Positions 9,024 to 17,527 of a stretch of DNA of 64,000 nt are shown here, piece after piece. The position numbers and the translations under genes were made by a program. This stretch comes from Aestuariivivens sediminicola (GTDB taxonomy: Bacteria; Bacteroidota; Bacteroidia; Flavobacteriales; Flavobacteriaceae), in NCBI RefSeq assembly GCF_022662015.1, contig NZ_JAKMCM010000002.1:62001-126000 (forward strand). The letters are read 5' to 3'. Numbering within the stretch: position 1 is the first letter of the stretch; each line of letters starts with the position of its first letter. Below the pieces are notes generated by a model that was given only the letters and a program-made list of their open reading frames with translations, did no database searches and was not told the DNA's origin.

Positions 9024-9344
9024 ATGAAGAAATTATTTTTTTTAATTGCCTTTTTTATTACTGTGGTTGCTTTTGCTCAGGATAAGCAGAAGCGAGATTT
9101 AAAACTTAACACGGACACGAACCTAATTGAAGTTGTTTATTATCATGACAATGGTGAGGTAAGCCAGACAGGGTATTACACATTAGATGGTAAATTACAG
9201 GGGGAATGGTTGAGTTTCAATGAAAAAGGCGAAAAAACGGTTTCGGCAAATTATGATAATGGTAAAAAGGTCGGCAAATGGATCTATTGGATTGACGGCG
9301 AAAAAAAGGTTGTCAATTATACTGATAATGTAGCTTCCTTATAA
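9024..9344 (+). CDS. Small secreted MORN-like repeat protein
   Basis: This 106-residue protein has a signal peptide (MKKLFFLIAFFITVVAFAQ), then degenerate MORN/YwqK-type repeats of about 22 residues: YHDNGEVSQTGYYTLDGKLQGEWLSF, then NEKGEKTVSANYDNGKKVGKWIYW. The start at 9024 is chosen because earlier in-frame codons lie inside the promoter. Flavobacterial proteins of this kind are often misnamed 'nicotinic acid mononucleotide adenylyltransferase'; nothing here supports enzyme activity. Possible role is a periplasmic or surface binding module. Its setting among phosphate-uptake genes and the 11-bp repeat array over its promoter suggest control by phosphate supply. Function is unknown. Confidence 0.75.
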   Translation: MKKLFFLIAFFITVVAFAQDKQKRDLKLNTDTNLIEVVYYHDNGEVSQTGYYTLDGKLQGEWLSFNEKGEKTVSANYDNGKKVGKWIYWIDGEKKVVNYTDNVASL

Positions 9345-9366
9345 GCTTAACAAGGAAGATAAAATA

Positions 9367-9403
9367 AAAAAAGCATCCCGCCTGTGGCGGGATGCTTTTT
9401 TTT
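9367..9403. terminator. Bidirectional intrinsic terminator between convergent genes
   Basis: A perfect GC-rich stem (GCATCCCGCC, loop TGT, GGCGGGATGC) is flanked by an A-run on the left and a T-run on the right. It serves both the MORN-like gene (+) and the lipoprotein gene (-). Confidence 0.93.
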
Positions 9404-9425
9404 ACTTTATGGATTTTTATCTGTT

Positions 9426-10643
9426 TTAGTTACCTACGGTCCAACCTGCACCCCATGAGGCAAAATCAGTACCGGTTCCATTACCATCACCACTAATAAA
9501 ATCACTTTCATTGAAGGTTTCACCGGTGTCGTTCTTCATCTTTGTAATCACATCATTGAAGGTCACATTCGTCGCATCCAGGTCGCCGTTTATGACTCCG
9601 GTACCTGTGGGGTTATCGCTGGATGCTCCGGCATCACCATCAAGGTCAAATCCTTCCGCAAAACCTTCAATTAAAATATTATCGAATATTCCTTGTGTCC
9701 CTGCTCTTAATCTTATCGCCTCATTACCGGTTTCGGAACCCAAACCTACAATGGTAACGTCCTTTACTGTTGGCTTAGACCAGAATTTAGGGTTGGAAAG
9801 GTTTCCTATATCTGTATTATAGCCATCGCATTCAAATCCTTTGTCATGATCGGCACCATGCTTGACATACGCGTTGGTTATAGACCCTGTGAAACCTTCA
9901 GTCCAGTCGATAGAATCGTCCTGACAGTTGATGACTGCCACATGGTTTACCTTGACCGTTCCGCCAAAAAATTCAATGCCGTCATCAGCACCTTCATAGG
10001 CTTGAATATAATCTACGGTCGTTCCTGCGCCCACACCGTAAAATGAGATACCGTTATTTTCTGAAGAGCCATCGGCAGCCCCACCGGAATATTCAACACG
10101 CACATAGCGAATAACACCTGAACTGTCAGAGGCATCTGTGCCACCATATGGTAAGCTTCCAATTTCAGAAGTGGCTGTGGCGCTGCCCGTAACGGAGTTT
10201 ATAGGGGCTTTACCTAAAATAATTAACCCGCCCCATTGTCCGGCACTGGGGTTGGCATCTCCGGAGGTCATTACTATAGGATTGGAAGCCGTTCCATTAG
10301 CAATAATTTGTGCGCCCTGAGATATGGCGATATACACATCGGCACCGGTTGCAATGGCTTTAATGGTTACCCCTTCATTTATAATTAAATTCGCACCCTC
10401 TGCCATGATTACGGGTCCGGTAATGGTATAGGTGGTATTGGCCTCTAAAGTGATATCGGAAGAGTATTCGGCGGCACTGATCGGTATTTCGACCTCAGTT
10501 TCACCTCCCTCGCCACCACTGTTGTTGGTTGTGTTGTTTATAACACTGTTATCCGTGATGTAAATAGCTGCCGTATCGTCTGCTGCACACCCGTTGAAAA
10601 GTAAAGCAACAGTTGCAAATCCTAATAATAAATTAATTTTCAT
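9426..10643 (-). CDS. Beta-helix-like surface lipoprotein paired with a TonB receptor
   Basis: A 405-residue lipoprotein: the signal MKINLLLGFATVALLFNGC places the lipidated Cys at residue 19, followed by an Asn/Gly/Glu linker. The body is rich in short beta motifs typical of right-handed parallel helices (ANLIINEGVTIKAIATG, GGLIILGKAPIN, DYIQAYEGADDGIEFFGGTVKV, NAYVKHGADHDKGFECDGYN) with many Asp residues that could bind cations. It starts 43 bp after the TonB-receptor stop and is probably in the same operon. Such lipoprotein-receptor pairs recur in Flavobacteriia without an assigned substrate. By analogy with SusD-type partners it may deliver a ligand to the receptor; the shared Pho-box-like promoter suggests a phosphorus-bearing ligand. 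Inference only. Confidence 0.7.
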   Translation of the reverse strand: MKINLLLGFATVALLFNGCAADDTAAIYITDNSVINNTTNNSGGEGGETEVEIPISAAEYSSDITLEANTTYTITGPVIMAEGANLIINEGVTIKAIATGADVYIAISQGAQIIANGTASNPIVMTSGDANPSAGQWGGLIILGKAPINSVTGSATATSEIGSLPYGGTDASDSSGVIRYVRVEYSGGAADGSSENNGISFYGVGAGTTVDYIQAYEGADDGIEFFGGTVKVNHVAVINCQDDSIDWTEGFTGSITNAYVKHGADHDKGFECDGYNTDIGNLSNPKFWSKPTVKDVTIVGLGSETGNEAIRLRAGTQGIFDNILIEGFAEGFDLDGDAGASSDNPTGTGVINGDLDATNVTFNDVITKMKNDTGETFNESDFISGDGNGTGTDFASWGAGWTVGN

Positions 10644-10686
10644 TGTTTCTAAATTTAATTTTTATACGTTCTTTTTATGCAATGGT

Positions 10687-13530
10687 TTAAAATGAATATT
10701 TAAGTTGTAGACCCAGATTTATGCCCGAATTATAGTTTGAAACATCTTTTCCATTGGGAGACGTTACGATAATGTCTCCTTGATTGGTTTCTCTAATGTA
10801 TTTGACACTGGGATTTAGTAAATTCTTTGCGGCCAGGTTGATTTCCAAATGCGCGCCGATCTCATTTTTAAAGATAAAATCCAGTGTAGGGATCCCTTTT
10901 TCAATAACATTTCCCAATTGTCCGGAGCCCAGGGCATCTATACGATCAGAGAAATAAGAGAAAGACAAGGTGGCATTTGGTTTATAATGCTCAAATGATT
11001 TAGGTGAGAAGTTGACATCGGCGTTAACAATAAAAGGTGAGGCGCCTTGTAATGCCTCAGTAGCCTTGTTAAAACTCACGTTAAAATTACTTCCCACAAT
11101 AGCACTGTAGAGATCTTGCTCAGTATGCATATAGGTGGCATTAAGACCAAAGGAGAGAATCCCTTCATCGAATTCGTCAACCAGGATATTTTTTCGAATT
11201 TCTGCTTCAATACCCAAGATCTCAGCCTGATCTCCCGTTCTGAAGAAGCGTTGGGTACCCGTGGCATCAAAAGCCACTACCTGGTTAATTGGATCTTCTA
11301 TTTTCTTGTAAAAAACACCCAAAGCGATCAGTTCCGACTTAGTTACAAACCACTCATATTTAAAATCAAGATTCATTATTTTAGAGTAGGATACATCCTT
11401 TACATTGGTATAGGTTTCACCTGCTTTTCTCCCCAAAAGATCTGGATTACCACCAATGCGCTGTGAAACACTTTCGTAAACAAATGGAGCAACCTCCTTA
11501 AATTCGGGTAAGGATAGGGTTTGACTTGCCGAAAAGCGTAGGTTCTGATCGTCGTTAATGCTGTATTTAATACTTAAACTCGGTAAAAAAACACGTTCTG
11601 ATGCACTGATACTGTCTTTTCCATTAACCCCTAAATTGATCACATCATAGGCAATAAACTGGTCAAAGGATTCCACTCTTATCCCGGGAACAAAAAGCCA
11701 TTTTTCACCAAAATTCAGTTCGGCGTTCAGGTAACCCGCCTGTACATCCAATTGTCCCGTATAGGTGTTCTCAGGTAATCCGGGTCTGTTCGTGGTGCTG
11801 AGAGACGGAATAGGTCTGATAACCTTAATTTCGTAAACCCCCTCGTTACTTTTCAGGTTCAGATTTTCAAGCGTGAAAATGTCATTAAGAGCCTTGACGT
11901 TATCGATGCCACCGTTATCTGTGATATCATAACCATAACGTATATTGTCAAAATGGCGTTCTTTAGTTCTGCCATTATAACCTACATTTATTTTAATCTG
12001 ATCAGAAGGTTTGTAAGTAAGGTTTAAGCGCCCGTTTAACTCCTCATCTTCAATGTTCTGAAAATAGCGCTGATTATCAAAATCGACGTTGCTGTAAAAT
12101 ATGGGTTTGGTAGAAGGATTATTATCCAGTGCCAGATGATAGTTCTCAATACTAATGCGCTTTCTGTCAGGTTCATGTGCATTTACAAAGTTGTGTCCAA
12201 AGCCCCAATTCACTTCAATTTTGTCGAATTTGTGCACACCAATGAGTTGGTTTACATAAATTAAATTTTCATTGAATTGAATGTTTTGCTGATAGAAGCC
12301 TTCATCGGTATTGGCAATTGCATCGCGGTTTCTACCCATACCATCTATACCGAAGTACCCCACTTTGTCTGAGGAGCTATTTACAAACAGGGAATTGTAA
12401 GATAAGGTATTGTAATCGTCTATCCTGAAATTAATTGAAGCCATCCCTGTGGTGGTTGTGCCATATTCATATTCTTCAGCTTGTTCGAAAGCTTTCTTTT
12501 CTACATTCGTATAATCAATGGACGCCCCCTTCCTGTATTGAAAATCGTTTCCAAAAGATCCTGTACCATAAAAGCTGAGTTTCGAACCATTGTTAAACAT
12601 AAACGTTTTGCCAAAGGATCCCCCGAATTCCGTATTTATAGGAGACCCGGCACTTACAGGGTCGAAACCGTGTGATAAGATCACATTAAACGGATTGTGC
12701 TGATACCGATTATAAAATCCAAAATAGCCTGTACCTTCACTTCTTACAAAATCCTTTCCAATGGCATTGGTGTTAATCGACGACCCTGTAAACAGATCGA
12801 AGAAACCGATCCCCTTATAGTCTTTCGAAACAACGTCTACATTTCCTGCTGCAAAATCGCCGTAGAATCTTGAGGAATACGCTTTGCTAATACCAACACT
12901 TTCTATAACATCGGAAGCAAATAAATCCAGATCTATATTCTTTTTACTTACATCGTTCGATGGTAATGACAGTCCATTCATAGTGGTGTTCAGGTATCGG
13001 TCACCTAAACCCCTTACATAGACATTACTGCTTCCCTCCTGTTTTGAGACTCCCGATATTTTTGCCACGGCACCTGCGGCATCGCTCACACCCTTTCTCG
13101 AAAGTTCTTCTGCACCAATACTTTGTTTTATTTCAACCGCTTTCTTTTGTTCCAATAATAAGGCGGTTTCACTCTCGCGCCGTGTGGTCGTCGTGATCAC
13201 GACTTCATCCAGAGAGGCTGCACTGGCCCCCATGACGACATTGACCTCGATGACTTTACCCGCAACGATAGTCACATTTATTTCCTGTGTTTCATAACCC
13301 ACAAAACTATATATTAGTGTATAATCTCCAGGATCTAAATTTTCAAAAGTATAAAGACCGTCAAAGTCCGACGTGGTTCCTGTTGTTGTGCCTTTAATCA
13401 AAACGTTAGCGAATGCCAACGGTTCGTTATTAAACTCCTTATCCGTTAGTTTTCCGACAACGGATCCAGTGTTTTGAGCACCCGAAAATAAAACAGTTGA
13501 TAATATAAATAGTAATATAAATTGTCTCAT
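10687..13530 (-). CDS. TonB-dependent outer-membrane receptor with N-terminal carboxypeptidase-like domain
   Basis: The 947-residue protein begins MRQFILLFILSTVLFSGAQ (signal peptide), then a CarboxypepD_reg-like beta-sandwich (about residues 20-105), a plug domain (IKQSIGAEELSRKGVSDAAGAV, then NVYVRGLGDRYLNTTMNGLSLPS) and a long 22-strand barrel ending LGLQLKYSF. It is not SusC-type: it lacks the SusC signature and its partner is not SusD. I start at the ATG at 13530; the longer frame begins with TTG and is unlikely. TonB receptors actively import large or scarce ligands. The six-unit Pho-box-like array upstream and the neighbouring phosphate transporters point to a phosphorus compound, which is inference. 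Confidence 0.85.
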   Translation of the reverse strand: MRQFILLFILSTVLFSGAQNTGSVVGKLTDKEFNNEPLAFANVLIKGTTTGTTSDFDGLYTFENLDPGDYTLIYSFVGYETQEINVTIVAGKVIEVNVVMGASAASLDEVVITTTTRRESETALLLEQKKAVEIKQSIGAEELSRKGVSDAAGAVAKISGVSKQEGSSNVYVRGLGDRYLNTTMNGLSLPSNDVSKKNIDLDLFASDVIESVGISKAYSSRFYGDFAAGNVDVVSKDYKGIGFFDLFTGSSINTNAIGKDFVRSEGTGYFGFYNRYQHNPFNVILSHGFDPVSAGSPINTEFGGSFGKTFMFNNGSKLSFYGTGSFGNDFQYRKGASIDYTNVEKKAFEQAEEYEYGTTTTGMASINFRIDDYNTLSYNSLFVNSSSDKVGYFGIDGMGRNRDAIANTDEGFYQQNIQFNENLIYVNQLIGVHKFDKIEVNWGFGHNFVNAHEPDRKRISIENYHLALDNNPSTKPIFYSNVDFDNQRYFQNIEDEELNGRLNLTYKPSDQIKINVGYNGRTKERHFDNIRYGYDITDNGGIDNVKALNDIFTLENLNLKSNEGVYEIKVIRPIPSLSTTNRPGLPENTYTGQLDVQAGYLNAELNFGEKWLFVPGIRVESFDQFIAYDVINLGVNGKDSISASERVFLPSLSIKYSINDDQNLRFSASQTLSLPEFKEVAPFVYESVSQRIGGNPDLLGRKAGETYTNVKDVSYSKIMNLDFKYEWFVTKSELIALGVFYKKIEDPINQVVAFDATGTQRFFRTGDQAEILGIEAEIRKNILVDEFDEGILSFGLNATYMHTEQDLYSAIVGSNFNVSFNKATEALQGASPFIVNADVNFSPKSFEHYKPNATLSFSYFSDRIDALGSGQLGNVIEKGIPTLDFIFKNEIGAHLEINLAAKNLLNPSVKYIRETNQGDIIVTSPNGKDVSNYNSGINLGLQLKYSF

Positions 13531-13553
13531 TAGGTTCAATATCAATTCTGGGG

Positions 13554-13632
13554 CAAAGAAACTGCTGTTGTGTAAACCTAGTGTTACCTGCAGATTAAAG
13601 AACCGTAATAATAGTGTTAGCTAAACGTTACC
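13554..13632 (-). promoter_or_regulatory. Six-unit Pho-box-like array and -7 element of the TonB receptor operon
   Basis: Reading toward the gene, GGTAACG, GCTAACA, TATTACG, TTTAATC, GGTAACA and GTTTACA begin at + positions 13626, 13615, 13604, 13593, 13582 and 13571, every step exactly 11 bp. The last unit ends 10 bp before TTCTTTG (13554-13560). No -33 TTG is present. The predicted transcript has a leader of about 20 nt. Confidence 0.75.
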
Positions 13633-13822
13633 TTTTCTAATCATTCTAACCAGAAAAGATTACATTTAGTTAACATTAACACAGTGGGATATCAAAACCA
13701 TTGCTAAATCATGAAATTACCAAATAGAGACGGCTAAAGTTTCATGTCTTAAGGTGGAGACTTTTGAAGGTGTTAGAGTATGTAAATACGGAAAGGTGCC
13801 AACGAATATTCACCTAAGGACA

Positions 13823-14212
13823 TCAGGGGGTCAGCACGGCTTTAGACGCTGTTTCCGATGTCGCACTCGCTAAAGTTAGCGCTAAGTCATCCAGGGATAT
13901 GGTGCTGGCCTCTAAGGACAATTTTATTTCACTGTTTTTACCTGAAACAACATGAGTCTCGACTGCTTTAGTTTCATAGCCTACAAAACGAAACAGCAGG
14001 GTATAAGTGCCTTCATCGATATTCTCAAATTTAAAAAAGCCGCTTTCATCAGATACGGTTTCATCGCCTGTTTCCTTAACGGATACTTTGGCTAAAACCA
14101 GTGGCTCGTCAATCGAGCCGGAATCAGATAACACACCACTGATGGAACCCTTGTTCTGAGCAAAAGATAATGCTGAGATAAAAAACAGAAGGATGAATAA
14201 AAGTGGTTTCAT
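13823..14212 (-). CDS. Stand-alone secreted carboxypeptidase-like regulatory domain protein
   Basis: The 129-residue protein is a signal peptide (MKPLLFILLFFISALSFAQ) plus one CarboxypepD_reg-like domain, closely resembling the first 120 residues of the TonB receptor encoded just downstream (FENIDEGTYTLLFRFVGYET against FENLDPGDYTLIYSFVGYET). It stops where a receptor would continue into its plug, with SLDDLALTL in place of SLDEVVITT. It may be the remnant of a duplicated receptor, or a small functional protein of its own. It has its own six-unit array and -7 element, which argues that it is expressed. Specific function unknown. Confidence 0.7.
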   Translation of the reverse strand: MKPLLFILLFFISALSFAQNKGSISGVLSDSGSIDEPLVLAKVSVKETGDETVSDESGFFKFENIDEGTYTLLFRFVGYETKAVETHVVSGKNSEIKLSLEASTISLDDLALTLASATSETASKAVLTP

Positions 14213-14233
14213 GTGCTATGATAATTTCTGAGA

Positions 14234-14312
14234 CAAAGAACGTTCTTTCGTGTAACTTCTGTGTTAAGCGATCATTAAACATCTGTAACGAAAATGTTAC
14301 CGCAATGTTAAC
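14234..14312 (-). promoter_or_regulatory. Six-unit Pho-box-like array and -7 element
   Basis: Reading toward the gene, GTTAACA, GGTAACA, CGTTACA, TTTAATG, CTTAACA and AGTTACA begin at + 14306, 14295, 14284, 14273, 14262 and 14251, with exactly 11 bp per step. Ten bases separate the last unit from TTCTTTG (14234-14240). This is the clearest of the arrays and closely resembles E. coli Pho boxes such as CTTACAT. Confidence 0.75.
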
Positions 14313-14370
14313 AACTTTGACCCCTAGATTGTCGTGAATTTGGTTATCTTGCCGATCATAAAATTACACG

Positions 14371-15714
14371 ATGAACTGGGAGCAATTACTGTCCTTAAAA
14401 CGTTTTGGCGATACCAACAAACGCATTCGAAAAGAGCAGGATGAAACACGGCTGGGGTTTGAAGTCGACTACGATCGCATTATTTTTTCTTCAGAATTCA
14501 GAAGTCTGCAAGACAAGACCCAGGTCATACCCCTGTCTAAGACCGATTTTGTACATACACGCCTGACGCATAGTCTGGAGGTCAGTGTGGTGGGGCGTTC
14601 TCTGGGGCGGAAAGTCGGGCAACGACTAATTGAAAAATACCCTCATTTACAAAAGATCCACGGCTATCAGGCCAATGATTTTGGCGCCATTGTGGCGGCG
14701 GCTGCCCTGGCACATGATATCGGCAATCCTCCTTTCGGGCACTCCGGGGAAAAGGCCATCGGGGAGTTTTTTAAAAATGGTATCGGAAAACACTATAAGG
14801 CCGATTTAACAGCTTCGGAATACCAGGATCTCTGTGATTTTGAGGGCAATGCCAATGGCTTTAAAATAGTAACCGAAAGTCGGGTTGGACGTCAAGGGGG
14901 ACTGCGACTGAGTTATGCGACACTTGGCGCTTTTATGAAATACCCTAAGGCCTCATTACCAAAAAAGCCTACCCCGCATATTGCGGATAAAAAATATGGT
15001 TTTTTTCAAAGTGATAAAGACGCGTTTTTAGATGTGGCGAACGATTTGGGATTGGCGAGGCGCGGGCACGGGGAATTCAGTTTTTCCCGACATCCGCTGG
15101 CCTATTTGGTCGAAGCGGCCGATGACATTTGTTATACCATAATAGACTTTGAAGATGGCATCAACCTGGGGCTGATTGAAGAGGAATTTGCCCTGGAATA
15201 CCTGTCCAGGATTATCAGGGATACCATAAAACCGGAAAACTATTATGCCCTGTCCCATAAAAAAGACCGTATCGGATACTTGCGGGCCCTGGCCATAGGA
15301 AGTCTGATACATGAATGTGTCGACCTTTTCATGGCCTATGAAGAGCGCATTCTAAAGGGTGCTTTTGACTGCGCCCTACTGGATAAAAGTAAATATGATG
15401 CCCAGATCAGGGACATTATTAAAATAAGTGTCGAAAAAATATATCAGAGCAGGGAAGTCGTAGAGAAGGAGATTGCGGGGTATCAGGTGTTGTCCAGTTT
15501 ATTGGAGGTGTTTATTACCGCCTTGAACAACGCACATGAGGACCGAGCCTCGAATTATGACAACCTGATTTTAAGCCTGTTGCCCGATCATTACAAAAAA
15601 ATGAACGCCACCCTCTACGAAAGGTTGCTTTCGGTATGTAGTTATGTGTCCATTATGTCCGATAGTTACGCTATCCTGTTATTTAATAAAATCAGAGGAA
15701 TTGATCTGGGCTAG
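14371..15714 (+). CDS. dgt: Deoxyguanosinetriphosphate triphosphohydrolase (dGTPase, HD superfamily)
   Basis: The 447-residue protein matches the Dgt family from its first residues (MNWEQLLSLKRFGDTNKR). The HD metal site is complete: SEFRSLQDKTQVIPL, the His in RLTHSLEVSVVGRSLG and the His-Asp pair in AAALAHDIGNPPFGHSGE, with a later Asp in EAADDICYTIIDFEDG. It hydrolyses dGTP (and sometimes other dNTPs) to the nucleoside and triphosphate, helping to balance dNTP pools. It is divergent from the short receptor-like gene and converges on dxs with only 19 bp between stops. Confidence 0.93.
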   Translation: MNWEQLLSLKRFGDTNKRIRKEQDETRLGFEVDYDRIIFSSEFRSLQDKTQVIPLSKTDFVHTRLTHSLEVSVVGRSLGRKVGQRLIEKYPHLQKIHGYQANDFGAIVAAAALAHDIGNPPFGHSGEKAIGEFFKNGIGKHYKADLTASEYQDLCDFEGNANGFKIVTESRVGRQGGLRLSYATLGAFMKYPKASLPKKPTPHIADKKYGFFQSDKDAFLDVANDLGLARRGHGEFSFSRHPLAYLVEAADDICYTIIDFEDGINLGLIEEEFALEYLSRIIRDTIKPENYYALSHKKDRIGYLRALAIGSLIHECVDLFMAYEERILKGAFDCALLDKSKYDAQIRDIIKISVEKIYQSREVVEKEIAGYQVLSSLLEVFITALNNAHEDRASNYDNLILSLLPDHYKKMNATLYERLLSVCSYVSIMSDSYAILLFNKIRGIDLG

Positions 15715-15733
15715 GTTTTCTGGCCGGGGCCAA

Positions 15734-17488
15734 TCACAGCAGTGTCTTAATATATTCACATAGACTGGCAGCATCCAGGCCGATGGAAGCCTGCAGTTCA
15801 TGAACACTTCCCTGGTCGATAAAACGGTCTGGCAGACCAAGGGATCTGATGGTGTTGGTATAGTTATGTTTGGAGGCAAACTCCAGTACAGCACTTCCAA
15901 AGCCCCCTGTAACGGTCCCGTCTTCAACAGTCACTATGATGCGGTGCGTTTTAAAAACAGTCTCCAGTAACGATTCGTCCAAAGGCTTGACAAAACGCAT
16001 ATCATAGTGCGAAACAGTTAAAGATCGCAGGGCTTCCATAACTGTATTGCCCATATGTCCCACACTTAAAACGGCTACTGTTTTTCCCTGTTTGAGCTGT
16101 ATGCCCTTGCCTATAGCTAATTTATTAAAGGGTTGTTTCCAGTCTAAAGTAACGCCTCTGCCACGGGGGTAACGAATGGCAATAGGCCCCTGTAACCCTA
16201 ACTGTGCGGTATACATGATATTTCGAAGTTCCATTTCATTGCGCGGTGCAAAAATAATCAGGTTCGGCACGCACCTTAAAAAGGCCAGGTCAAAAGCACC
16301 ATGATGGGTAGGACCATCCTCACCCACCAAACCGGCACGGTCCAGGCAAAAGATAACGGGGAGTTGTTGTAAGGCCACATCGTGAATCACCTGATCATAG
16401 GCCCGCTGCAGAAAGGTGGAATAGATATTACAGAACGGAATGAGCCCCTGGGTAGCCATTCCTGCAGCCAGGGTGACGGCATGCTGTTCGGCAATCCCGA
16501 CATCGAATGCGCGATCGGGAAATTCAGCCATCATATATTTTAAGGAGCTTCCGGTTGGCATGGCAGGTGTGATGCCGATAATGTTTTTGTTCTGCTTGGC
16601 GAGTTCCACTAGAGTGTGCCCGAAAACGTCCTGGTATTTCGGAGGCAGGGCGTGCTCTGTTTGTGGACTTAATTCTCCCGTAAGCGCATTGAACTTTCCG
16701 GGGGCATGGTATTTTACCTGATCCCTTTCAGCCTGCTTCAGGCCTTTGCCCTTTGTGGTAATGAGGTGCAGGAATTTGGGTCCCTTGATTGTTTTTAAAC
16801 GCTGAAGTTCACCGATAACAGCCTCTAAATCATGACCGTCTATGGGCCCAAAATAATTGAAGTTGAGTGCTTCAAAAATGTTGTCCTGTTTTTGAGTCCC
16901 TTTTTTAACGTTGGTGAGGTATTGCTTTAAGGCCCCGACACTGGGGTCAATACCAATGGCATTGTCATTCAGTATCACCAGGAGGTTCGTGTTGGTAACA
17001 CCGGCATGATTCAAGCCTTCAAAAGCCATGCCACCGGCTATTGAGGCATCACCTATCACGGCAATATGGTGTTTGTCCTTACCCTTTAGTTTCGAGGCAA
17101 TGGCCATGCCTAAGGCTGCCGAAATGGCGGTTGAGGAATGCCCTGTTCCGAATGCATCATACGGGCTTTCTTCCCGTTTTGGGAATCCGCTTAAACCACC
17201 GAAGCGGCGGTTGGTATGGAATAGATCTCGTCTTCCGGTTATAATTTTATGGCCGTAGGCCTGATGGCCAACATCCCAAATAACGACATCTTCAGGGGTG
17301 TTAAATACGTAATGTAATGCAATGGTCAATTCAACAACGCCCAGGCTGGCGCCTAAATGGCCTTCTTTGGATGCGATAATATCAATAATAAATTGGCGAA
17401 GTTCCTGCGCCAATAAGGGCAATTCATCCGGTTTAAGAAGGCGCAGGTCTTCCGGTGTATTAATCGTATCTAGAAGATTCTTTTTCAC
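15734..17488 (-). CDS. dxs: 1-deoxy-D-xylulose-5-phosphate synthase
   Basis: The enzyme joins pyruvate and glyceraldehyde 3-phosphate, the first step of the MEP isoprenoid pathway. The thiamine diphosphate site (GDASIAGGMAFEGLNHAG, then NDNAIGI) and the second-domain motif RAGLVGEDGPTHHGAFD are present. The GTG at 17488 is chosen as start, giving 584 residues (VKKNLLDTINTPEDLR), because family members begin here and the 57 codons before it read through the tadA promoter region. A TAnnTTTG -7 box (TACTTTTG, 17493-17500) ends only 4 bp before the GTG, so the mRNA may have almost no leader. Isoprenoid precursors made here would feed the polyprenyl synthase encoded at 37.8 kb. Confidence 0.93.
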   Translation of the reverse strand: MKKNLLDTINTPEDLRLLKPDELPLLAQELRQFIIDIIASKEGHLGASLGVVELTIALHYVFNTPEDVVIWDVGHQAYGHKIITGRRDLFHTNRRFGGLSGFPKREESPYDAFGTGHSSTAISAALGMAIASKLKGKDKHHIAVIGDASIAGGMAFEGLNHAGVTNTNLLVILNDNAIGIDPSVGALKQYLTNVKKGTQKQDNIFEALNFNYFGPIDGHDLEAVIGELQRLKTIKGPKFLHLITTKGKGLKQAERDQVKYHAPGKFNALTGELSPQTEHALPPKYQDVFGHTLVELAKQNKNIIGITPAMPTGSSLKYMMAEFPDRAFDVGIAEQHAVTLAAGMATQGLIPFCNIYSTFLQRAYDQVIHDVALQQLPVIFCLDRAGLVGEDGPTHHGAFDLAFLRCVPNLIIFAPRNEMELRNIMYTAQLGLQGPIAIRYPRGRGVTLDWKQPFNKLAIGKGIQLKQGKTVAVLSVGHMGNTVMEALRSLTVSHYDMRFVKPLDESLLETVFKTHRIIVTVEDGTVTGGFGSAVLEFASKHNYTNTIRSLGLPDRFIDQGSVHELQASIGLDAASLCEYIKTLL

Positions 17489-17492
17489 CAGG

Positions 17493-17522
17493 CAAAAGTA
17501 CAAGAATGAAATTGTATTTTTG
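17493..17522. promoter_or_regulatory. Divergent -7 elements for dxs and tadA directly before their start codons
   Basis: TACTTTTG on the minus strand (17493-17500) precedes the dxs GTG by 4 bp. TATTTTTG on the plus strand (17515-17522) precedes the tadA ATG by 5 bp. Both match TAnnTTTG. No matching -33 TTG at 19-20 bp is seen. The positions suggest leaderless or near-leaderless transcripts. Confidence 0.45.
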
Positions 17523-17527
17523 TGGTC

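Noticed and set aside
11116-11466. Plus-strand frame opposite the TonB receptor
   Set aside because: It lies wholly antisense to a well-supported gene and has no recognisable domain; the same holds for the other frames opposite or inside nrdA, dxs, aspS, sucA and the RND gene.
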